A stretch of 64,000 bases of DNA, taken from the NCBI RefSeq assembly GCF_027744825.2, contig NC_071351.1, forward strand, positions 16,319,001-16,383,000, given 5' to 3'. The notes beneath the pieces were generated by a model that searched no databases, was not told the origin of the DNA, and worked only from the letters and a program-made list of their open reading frames with translations. This DNA is from Synchiropus splendidus (lineage: Eukaryota > Chordata > Actinopteri > Syngnathiformes > Callionymidae). Below, in pieces: positions 1-9,900 of the stretch (position 1 is the stretch's first letter; every line of letters starts with the position of its first letter). A program made the position numbers and the translations under genes.

Positions 1-1690
1 GGAACGCCAAACATAAAAGTGTTGATAACTTTCGAAAAACACTTCAGACAGCTTAGATTTGATGTGCAACTACGAGAAAGACCCTTTCTGCTATAGCGGG
101 AGGTTAAAATTTCATGTTCTGAAGCTTCCCTGAAAAGTAATGGCACAATGCACAAAAACGCTTTTCAGCCTGAGATAAGGTGGGTTTCGGAACACCAAAC
201 ATAAAAATGTTGATAACTTTCGAAAAACACTTCAGACAGCTTAGATTTGATGTGCAACAACTAGAAAAACCCTTTCTGCTATAGTGGGAGGTTAAAATTT
301 CATGTTCTGAAGCTTCCCTGAAAAGTTATGGCACAATGCACAAAAACGCTTTTCAGCCTGAGATAAGGTGGGTTTCGGAACACCAAACATAAAAATGTTG
401 ATAACTTTCTCAAAACACTTCAGACAGCTTAGATTTGATGTGCAACTACTAGAAAGACCCTTTCTGCTCTCGTGGGAGGTTAAAATTTCATGTTCTGAAG
501 CTTCCCTGAAAAGTTATGGAACAATGCACAAAAACACTTTTCAGCCTGAGATAAGGTGGGTATCGCAACGCTAAACATAAAAGTGTTAATAACTTTCGAA
601 AAACACTTCAGACAGCTTAGATTTGATGTGCAACTACTAGAAAGACCCTTTCTGCTATAGTGGGAGGTTAAAATTTCATGTTCTGAAGCTTCCCTGAAAA
701 GTTATGGCACAATGCACAAAAACGCTTTTCAGCCTGAGATAAGGTGGGTTTCGAAACGCCAAACATAAAAGTGTTGATAACTTTCGAAAAACACTTCAGA
801 CAGCTTAGATTTGATGTGCAACTACTAGAAAGACCCTTTCTGCAATAGTGGGAGGTTAAAATTTCATGTTCTGAAGCTTCCCTGAAAAGTTATGGCACAA
901 TGCACAAAAACGCTTTTCAGCCTGAGATAAGGTGGGTTTCGGAACGCCAAACATAAAAGTGTTGATAACTTTCGAAAAACACTTCAGACAGCTTAGATTT
1001 GATGTGCAACTTCGAGAAAGACCCTTTCTGCTATAGTGGGAGGTTAAAATTTCATGTTCTGAAGCTTCCCTGAAAAGTTATGGCACAATGCACAAAAACG
1101 CTTTTCAGCCTGAGATAAGGTGGGTTTCGGAACGCTAAACATAAGTGTTGATATCTTTCGAAAAACACTTCAGACAGCTTAGATTTGAAGTGCATCTACT
1201 AGAAAGACCCTTTCTGCTATAGTGGGAGGTTAAAATTTCATGTTCTGAAGCTTCCCTGAAAAGTTATGGCACAATGCACAAAAACGCTTTTCAGCATGAG
1301 ATAAGGTGGATTTCGGTACGCCAAACATGAAAGTGTTGATAACTTTCGAAAAACACGTCGGACTGCTTAGATTTGATGTGCACCTACTAGAAAGACCCTA
1401 TCTGCTATAGTGGGAGGTTAAAATTCCATGTTCTGAAGCTTCCCTAAGAAGTTTTGGCACAATGCACAAAAACGCTTTTCAGCCTGAGATAAGGTGGGTT
1501 TCGGAACACCAAACATAAAAATGTTGATAACTTTCTAAAAACACTTCAGACAGCTTAGATTTGATGTGCAACTACTAGAAAGACCCTTTCTGCTATAGTG
1601 GGAGGTTAAAATTTCATGTTCTGAAGCTTCCCTGAAAAGTTATGGCACAATGCACAAAAACGCTTTTCAGCCTGAGATAAGGTGGATTTC
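1..1690. repeat. Left-edge satellite stretch with no regular higher-order unit
   Basis: Nine monomers, mostly near consensus. Variants include CpG-to-CpA copies (GGAACACC near 189 and 377), an AA-deleted copy near 1141, and copies with ATTTCGGTACG and the CACGTCGGACTGC form of the variable box near 1315-1365. Near 463 the usual CTATAG is CTCTCG, which removes a stop codon and opens a short frame without coding significance. I see no fixed multi-monomer period here. Confidence 0.8.
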
Positions 1691-2818
1691 GGTACGCCAA
1701 ACATAAAAGTGTTGATGACTTTCGAAAAACACATCAGACTGCTTAGATTTGATGTGCACCTACTAGAAAGACCCTATCTGCTATAGTGGGAGGTTAAAAT
1801 TTCATGTTCTGAAGCTTCCCTAAGAAGTTATGGCACAATGCACAAAAACGCTTTTCAGCCTGAGATAAGGTGGGTTTCGAAACGCCAAACATAAAAGTGT
1901 TGATAACTTTCGAAAAACACTTCAGACAGCTTAGATTTGATGTGCAACTACTAGAAAGACCCTTTCTGCAATAGTGGGAGGTTAAAATTTCATGTTCTGA
2001 AGCTTCCCTGAAAAGTTATGGTACAATGCACAAAAACGCTTTTCAGCCTGAGATAAGGTGGGTTTCGGAACGCCAAACATAAAAGTGTTGATAACTTTCG
2101 ACAAACACTTCAGACAGCTTAGATTTGATGTGCAACTACTAGAAAGACGCTTTCTGCTATAGTGGGAGGTTAAAATTTCATGTTCTGAAGCTTCGCTGAA
2201 AAGTTATGGCACAATGCACAAAAACGCTTTTCAGCCTGAGATAAGGTGGATTTCGGTACGCCAAACATAAAAGTGTTGATGACTTTCGAAAAACACGTCA
2301 GACTGCTTAGATTTGATGTGCACCTACTAGAAAGACCCTATCTGCTACAGTGGGAGGTTAAAATTTCATGTTCTGAAGCTTCCCTAAGAAGTTATGGCAC
2401 AATGCACAAAAACGCTTTTCAGCCTGAGATAAGGTGGGTTTCGAAACGCCAAACATAAAAGTGTTGATAACTTTCGAAAAACACTTCAGACAGCTTAGAT
2501 TTGATGTGCAACTACTAGAAAGACCCTTTCTGCAATAGTGGGAGGTTAAAATTTCATGTTCTGAAGCTTCCCTGAAAAGTTATGGTACAATGCACAAAAA
2601 CGCTTTTCAGCCTGAGATAAGGTGGGTTTCGGAACGCCAAACATAAAAGTGTTGATAACTTTCGAAAAACACTTCAGACAGCTTAGATTTGATGTGCAAC
2701 TACTAGAAAGACCCTTTCTGCTATAGTGGGAGGTTAAAATTTCATGTTCTGAAGCTTCGCTGAAAAGTTATGGCACAATGCACAAAAACGCTTTTCAGCC
2801 TGAGATAAGGTGGGTTTC
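1691..2818. repeat. Trimeric unit (564 bp) in two tandem copies
   Basis: Units 1691-2254 and 2255-2818 share a three-monomer order: (1) ATTTCGGTACG before the unit with GTTGATGAC inside; (2) TTTCGAAACGCC with CTGCAATAG and GGTACAATG; (3) a unit with GAAGCTTCGCTG. Landmarks repeat at exactly 564 bp: 1681 and 2245, 1877 and 2441, 2191 and 2755. The GCTTCGCTG variant reappears at 9899, marking the junction of the large block duplication. Confidence 0.85.
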
Positions 2819-4134
2819 GGAACGCCAAACATAAAAGTGTTGATAACTTTCGAAAAACACGTCGGACTGCTTAGATTTGATGTGCACCTAGTAGAAAGAC
2901 CCTATCTGCTATAGTGGGAGGTTAAAATTCCATGTTCTGAAGCTTCCCTAAGAAGTTTTGGCACAATGCACAAGAACGCTTTTCAGCCTGAGATAAAGTG
3001 GGTTTCGGAACGCCAAACATAAACGTGTTGATAACTTTCGAAAAACACTTCAGACAGCTTAGATTTGATGTGCAACTACTAGAAAGACCCTTTCTGCTAT
3101 AGTGGGAGGTTAAAATTTCATGTTCTGAAGCTTCCCTGAAAAGTTATGGCACAATGCACAAAAACGCTTTTCAGCCTGAGATAAGGTGGGTTTCGGAAAG
3201 CCAAACATAAAAGTGTTGATAACTTTCGACAAACACTTCAGACAGCTTAGATTTGATATGCAACTACTAGAAAGACCCTTTCTGCTATAGTGGGAAGTTA
3301 AAATTTCATGTTCTGAAGCTTCCCTGAAAAGTTATGGTACAATGCACAAAAACGCTTTTCAGACTGAGATAAGGTGGGTTTCGGAACACCAAACATAAAA
3401 GTGTTGATAACTTTCGAAAAACACTTCAGACAGCTTAGATTTGATGTGCACCTACTAGAAAGACCCTATCTGCTACAGTGGGAGGTTAAAATTCTATGTT
3501 CTGAAGCTTCCCTGAAAAGTTATGGCACAATGCACAGAAACGCGTTTCAGCCTGAGATAAGGTGGGTTACGGAACGCCAAACACAAAAGTGTTGATAACT
3601 TTCGAAAAACACTTCAGACAGCTTAGATTTGATGTGCAACTACTAGAAAGACCCTTTCTGCTATAGTGGGAGGTTAAAATTTCATGTTCTGAAGCTTCCC
3701 TGAAAAGTTATGGCACAATGCACAAAAACGCTTTTCAGCCTGAGATAAGGTGGGTTTCGGAACGCCAAACATAAAAGTGTTGATAACTTTCGAAAAACAC
3801 TTCAGACAGCTCAGATTTGATATGCAACTACTAGAAAGACCCTTTCTGCTATAGTGGGAGGTTAAAATTTCATGTTCTGAAGCTTCCCTGAAAAGTTATG
3901 GTACAATGCACAAAAACGCTTTTCAGACTGAGATAAGGTGGGTTTCAGAACACCAAACATAAAAGTGTTGATAACTTTCGAAAAACACTTCAGACAGCTT
4001 AGATTTGATGTGCAACTACTAGAAAAACCCTTTCTGCTATAGTGGGAGGTTAAAATTTCATGTTCTGAAGCTTCCCTGAAAAGGTATGGCACAATGCACA
4101 AAAACGCTTTTCAGCCTGAGATAAGGTGGGTTTC

Positions 4135-4322
4135 GGAACGCCAAACATAAAAGTGTTGATAACTTTCGAAAAACACTTCAGACAGCTTAGATTTGATGTG
4201 CAACTACTAGAAAGACCCTTTCTGCTATAGTGGGAGGTTAAAATTTCATGTTCTGAAGCTTCCCTGAAAAGTTATGGCACAATGCACAAAAACGCTTTTC
4301 AGCCTGAGATAAGGTGGGTTTC
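4135..4322. repeat. Reference monomer matching the array consensus
   Basis: This copy carries the commonest base at essentially every position and is used here to number the unit 1-188, starting at GGAACGCC. Landmarks: A-tracts at 15-18, 35-39, 133-136 and 154-158; palindrome TTTCGAAA at 30-37; variable box at 41-49; GGGAGGTTAAAA at 98-109; palindrome GAAGCTTC with its HindIII site at 121-128; inverted repeat CTGAAAAG (130-137) and CTTTTCAG (161-168); CpGs at 5, 33, 159 and across the unit boundary. G+C counted by hand is 74 of 188. Confidence 0.95.
4264..4302. other. Inverted repeat in the monomer (8-bp arms, 23-bp loop), representative copy
   Basis: CTGAAAAG at 4264-4271 and CTTTTCAG at 4295-4302 are exact reverse complements separated by 23 bases. 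The pair recurs in most monomers, so the window holds hundreds of potential small hairpins or cruciforms at 188-bp spacing. Arms are hit by mutation in some subtypes, for example CTAAAAAG near 5204 and CTAAGAAG near 1444. Formation in vivo is not shown by sequence; a paired protein-binding site is the alternative. Confidence 0.75.
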
Positions 4323-7300
4323 GGAACGCCAAACATAAAAGTGTTGATCACTTTCGAAAAACACTTCAGACAGCTTAGGTTTGATGTGCAACTACTAGAA
4401 AGACCCTTTCTGCTATAGTGGGAGGTTAAAATTTCATGTTCTGAAGCTTCCCTGAAAAGTTATGGCACAATGCACAAAAACGCTTTTCAGCCTCAGATAA
4501 GGTGGGTTTCGGAACGCCAAACATAAAAGTGTTGATAACTTTCGAAAAACACTTCAGACAGCTTAGATTTGATGTGCAACTACTACAAAGACCCTTTCTG
4601 CTATAGTGGGAGGTTAAAATTTTATGTTCTGAAGCTTCCCTGAAAAGTTATGGCACAATGCACAAAAACGCTTTTCAGCCTGCGATAAGGTGGGTTTCGG
4701 AACGCTAAACATAAAAGTGTTAATAACTTTCGAAAAACACTTCAGACAGCTTAGATGTGATGTGCAACTACTAGAAAGACCCTTTCTGCTATAGTGGGAG
4801 GTTAAAACTTCATGTTCTGAAGCTTCCCTGAAAAGTTATGGCACAATGCACAAAAACGCTTTTCAGACTGAGATAAGGTGGGTTTCGGAACGCCAAACAT
4901 AAAAATGTTGATAACTTTCGAAAAACACTTCAGACAGCTTAGATTTGATGTGCAACTACTAGAAAGACCCTTTCTGCTATAGTGGGAGGTTAAAATTTCA
5001 TGTTCTGAAGCTTCCCTGAAAAGTTATGGCACAATGCACAAAAACGCTTTTCAGCCTGAGATAAGGTGGGTTTCGGAACGCCAAACATAAAAGTGTTGAT
5101 AACTTTCCAAAAACACTTCAGACATTTTAGATTTTATGTGCAACTACTAGAAAGACCCTTTCTGCTATAGTGGGAAGTTAAAATTTCATGTTCTGAAGCT
5201 TCCCTAAAAAGTTATGGCACAATGCACAAATACGCTTTTCAGCCTGAGATAAGGTGGGTTTCGGAACGCCAAACATAAAAGTGTTGATAACTTTCGAAAA
5301 ACACGTCGGACTCCTTAGATTTTATGTGCACCTACTAGAAAGACCCTTTCTGCTATAGTGGGAGGTTAAAATTTCATGTTCTGAAGCTTCCCTGAAAAGG
5401 TATGGCACAATGCACAAAAACGCTTTTCAGCCTGAGATAAGGTGGGTTTCGGAACGCCAAACATAAAAGTGTTGATAACTTTCGAAAAACACTTCAGACA
5501 GCTTAGATTTGATGTGCAACTACTAGAAAGACCCTTTCTGCTATAGTGGGAGGTTAAAATTTCATGTTCTGAAGCTTCCCTGAAAAGTTATGGCACAATG
5601 CACAAAAACGCTTTTCAGCCTGAGATAAGGTGGGTTTCGGAACGCCAAACATAAAAGTGTTGATAACTTTCGAAAAACACTTCAGACAGCTTAGATTTGA
5701 TGTGCAACTACTAGAAAGACCCTTTCTGCTATAGTGGGAGGTTAAAATTTCATGTTCTGAAGCTTCCCTGAAAAGTTATGGCACAATGCACAAAAACGCT
5801 TTTCAGCCTGAGATAAGGTGGGTTTCGGAACGCCAAACATGAAAGTGTTGATCACTTTCGAAAAACACTTCAGACAGCTTAGGTTTGATGTGCAACTACT
5901 AGAAAGACCCTTTCTGCTATAGTGGGAGGTTAAAATTTCATGTTCTGAAGCTTCCCTGAAAAGTTATGGCACAATGCACAAAAACGCTTTTCAGCCTCAG
6001 ATAAGGTGGGTTTCGGAACGCCAAACATAAAAGTGTTGATAACTTTCGAAAAACACTTCAGACAGCTTAGATTTGATGTGCAACTACTACAAAGACCCTT
6101 TCTGCTATAGTGGGAGGTTAAAATTTCATGTTCTGAAGCTTCCCTGAAAAGTTATGGCACAATGCACAAAAACGCTTTTCAGCCTGCGATAAGGTGGGTT
6201 TCGGAACGCTAAACATAAAAGTGTTAATAACTTTCGAAAAACACTTCAGACAGCTTAGATGTGATGTGCAACTACTAGAAAGACCCTTTCTGCTATAGTG
6301 GGAGGTTAAAACTTCATGTTCTGAAGCTTCCCTGAAAAGTTATGGCACAATGCACAAAAACGCTTTTCAGCCTGAGATAAGGTGGGTTTCGGAACGCCAA
6401 ACATAAAAATGTTGATAACTTTCGAAAAACACTTCAGACAGCTTAGATTTGATGTGCAACTACTAGAAAGACCCTTTCTGCTATAGTGGGAGGTTAAAAT
6501 TTCATGTTCTGAAGCTTCCCTGAAAAGTTATGGCACAATGCACAAAAACGCTTTTCAGCCTGAGATAAGGTGGGTTTCGGAACGCCAAACATAAAAGTGT
6601 TGATAACTTTCCAAAAACACTTCAGACATTTTAGATTTTATGTGCAACTACTAGAAAGACCCTTTCTGCTATAGTGGGAAGTTAAAATTTCATGTTCTGA
6701 AGCATCCCTAAAAAGTTATGGCACAATGCACAAATACGCTTTTCAGCCTGAGATAAGGTGGGTTTCGGAACGCCAAACATAAAAGTGTTGATAACTTTCG
6801 AAAAACACGTCGGACTCCTTAGATTTTATGTGCACCTACTAGAAAGACCCTTTCTGCTATAGTGGGAGGTTAAAATTTCATGTTCTGAAGCTTCCCTGAA
6901 AAGGTATGGCACAATGCACAAAAACGCTTTTCAGCCTGAGATAAGGTGGGTTTCGGAACGCCAAACATAAAAGTGTTGATAACTTTCGAAAAACACTTCA
7001 GACAGCTTAGATTTGATGTGCAACTACTAGAAAGACCCTTTCTGCTATAGTGGGAGGTTAAAATTTCATGTTCTGAAGCTTCCCTGAAAAGTTATGGCAC
7101 AATGCACAAAAACGCTTTTCAGCCTGAGATAAGGTGGGTTTCGGAACGCCAAACATAAAAGTGTTGATCACTTTCGAAAAACACTTCAGACAGCTTAGAT
7201 TTGATGTGCAACTACTAGAAAGACCCTTTCTGCTATAGTGGGAGGTTAAAATTTCATGTTCTGAAGGTTCCCTGAAAAGTTATGGCACAATGCACAAAAA

Positions 7301-9900
7301 CGCTTTTCAGCCTCAGATAAGGTGGGTTTCGGAACGCCAAACATAAAAGTGTTGATAACTTTCGAAAAACACTTCAGACAGCTTAGATTTGATGTGCAAC
7401 TACTACAAAGACCCTTTCTGCTATAGTGGGAGGTTAAAATTTCATGTTCTGAAGCTTCCCTGAAAAGTTATGGCACAATGCACAAAAACGCTTTTCAGCC
7501 TCAGATAAGGTGGGTTTCGGAACGCCAAACATAAAAGTGTTGATAACTTTCGAAAAACACTTCAGACAGCTTAGATTTGATGTGCAACTACTACAAAGAC
7601 CCTTTCTGCTATAGTGGGAGGTTAAAATTTCATGTTCTGAAGCTTCCCTGAAAAGTTATGGCACAATGCACAAAAACGCTTTTCAGCCTGCGATAAGGTG
7701 GGTTTCGGAACGCTAAACATAAAAGTGTTAATAACTTTCGAAAAACACTTCAGACAGCTTAGATGTGATGTGCAACTACTAGAAAGACCCTTTCTGCTAT
7801 AGTGGGAGGTTAAAACTTCATGTTCTGAAGCTTCCCTGAAAAGTTATGGCACAATGCACAAAAACGCTTTTCAGCCTGAGATAAGGTGGGTTTCGGAACG
7901 CCAAACATAAAAGTGTTGATAACTTTCCAAAAACACTTCAGACATTTTAAATTTTATGTGCAACTACTAGAAAGACCCTTTCTGCTATAGTGGGAAGTTA
8001 AAATTTCATGTTCTGAAGCTTCCCTAAAAAGTTATGGCACAATGCACAAATACGCTTTTCAGCCTGAGATAAGGTGGGTTTCGGAACGCCAAACATAAAA
8101 GTGTTGATAACTTTCGAAAAACACGTCGGACTCCTTAGATTTTATGTGCACCTACTAGAAAGACCCTTTCTGCTATAGTGGGAGGTTAAAATTTCATGTT
8201 CTGAAGCTTCCCTGAAAAGGTATGGCACAATGCACAAAAACGCTTTTCAGCCTGAGATAAGGTGGGTTTCGGAACGCCAAACATAAAAGTGTTGATAACT
8301 TTCGAAAAACACTTCAGACAGCTTAGATTTGATGTGCAACTACTAGAAAGACCCTTTCTGCTATAGTGGGAGGTTAAAATTTCATGTTCTGAAGCTTCCC
8401 TGAAAAGTTATGGCACAATGCACAAAAACGCTTTTCAGCCTGAGATAAGGTGGGTTTCGGAACGCCAAACATAAAAGTGTTGATCACTTTCGAAAAACAC
8501 TTCAGACAGCTTAGATTTGATGTGCAACTACTAGAAAGACCCTTTCTGCTATAGTGGGAGGTTAAAATTTCATGTTCTGAAGCTTCCCTGAAAAGGTATG
8601 GCACAATGCACAAAAACGCTTTTCAGCCTGAGATAAGGTGGGTTTCGGAACGCCAAACATAAAAGTGTTGATAACTTTCGAAAAACACTTCAGACAGCTT
8701 AGATTTGATGTGCAACTACTAGAAAGACCCTTTCTGCTATAGTGGGAGGTTAAAATTTCATGTTCTGAAGCTTCCCTGAAAAGTTATGGCACAATGCACA
8801 AAAACGCTTTTCAGCCTGAGATAAGGTGGGTTTCGGAACGCCAAACATAAAAGTGTTGATCACTTTCGAAAAACACTTCAGACAGCTTAGGTTTGATGTG
8901 CAACTACTAGAAAGACCCTTTCTGCTATAGTGGGAGGTTAAAATTTCATGTTCTGAAGCTTCCCTGAAAAGTTATGGCACAATGCACAAAAACGCTTTTC
9001 AGCCTCAGATAAGGTGGGTTTCGGAACGCCAAACATAAAAGTGTTGATAACTTTCGAAAAACACTTCAGACAGCTTAGATTTGATGTGCAACTACTACAA
9101 AGACCCTTTCTGCTATAGTGGGAGGTTAAAATTTCATGTTCTGAAGCTTCCCTGAAAAGTTATGGCACAATGCACAAAAACGCTTTTCAGCCTGCAATAA
9201 GGTGGGTTTCGGAACGCTAAACATAAAAGTGTTAATAACTTTCGAAAAACACTTCAGACAGCTTAGATGTGATGTGCAACTACTAGAAAGACCCTTTCTG
9301 CTATAGTGGGAGGTTAAAACTTCATGTTCTGAAGCTTCCCTGAAAAGTTATGGCACAATGCACAAAAACGCTTTTCAGCCTGAGATAAGGTGGGTTTCGG
9401 AACGCCAAACATAAAAATGTTGATAACTTTCGAAAAACACTTCAGACAGCTTAGATTTGATGTGCAACTACTAGAAAGACCCTTTCTGCTATAGTGGGAG
9501 GTTAAAATTTCATGTTCTGAAGCTTCCCTGAAAAGTTATGGCATAATGCACAAAAACGCTTTTCAGCCTGAGATAAGGTGGGTTTCGGAACGCCAAACAT
9601 AAAAGTGTTGATAACTTTCCAAAAACACTTCAGACATTTTAGATTTTATGTGCAACTACTAGAAAGACCCTTTCTGCTATAGTGGGAAGTTAAAATTTCA
9701 TGTTCTGAAGCTTCCCTAAAAAGTTATGGCACAATGCACAAATACGCTTTTCAGCCTGAGATAAGGTGGGTTTCGGAACGCCAAACATAAAAGTGTTGAT
9801 AACTTTCGAAAAACACGTCGGACTCCTTAGATTTTATGTGCACCTACTAGAAAGACCCTTTCTGCTATAGTGGGAGGTTAAAATTTCATGTTCTGAAGCT
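4323..9900. repeat. Eight-monomer higher-order repeat (1504-bp period), block A copy 1
   Basis: Monomer types in order: (1) GTTGATCAC with CCTCAGAT; (2) CTACTACAAAG with CCTGCGAT; (3) GCTAAAC, GTTAATAAC and GATGTGATG; (4) CATAAAAATG; (5) CTTTCCAAAAAC, CATTTTAG and AATACG; (6) CACGTCGGACTCC with AAGGTATGG; (7, 8) near-consensus. Type 2 landmarks fall at 4681, 6185, 7689 and 9193, each 1504 bp apart. Internal composition varies: one copy duplicates type 2 (7331 and 7519), the third lacks type 4, and a GATCAC monomer with AAGGTATGG is inserted at 8459. Confidence 0.9.

Larger units (their letters stand above)
2757..9900. repeat. Large block A, copy 1 (7144 bp, 38 monomers)
   Basis: Diagnostic variants recur 7144 bp later, exactly 38 monomers: TCGCTG at 2757 and 9901, GTCGGACTGC at 2861 and 10005, and the TGCGAT form at 4681 and 11825. 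The left part holds mixed monomers, including one with CTACAG in place of CTATAG near 3474. The part from 4323 holds the 8-monomer HOR. The block ends inside a recombinant monomer at about 9850-9900. No gene or other element lies inside. Confidence 0.9.

Noticed and set aside
3862..4101. A recurrent minus-strand frame of about 79 codons (also 8374, 11006, 15142, 18714, 24165, 29426, 46704, 54015 and others) that looks like a multi-copy small protein family
   Set aside because: It is the monomer itself read in one frame. It opens where the usual TAA in the CCATAAC context is mutated, spans little more than one unit, and has no promoter or coding context of its own.
4135..4322. TATA-like or promoter element at CTATAGTGGG
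   Set aside because: It occurs in nearly every unit with no downstream gene, and no initiation motif supports it. Satellite transcription cannot be judged from sequence alone.
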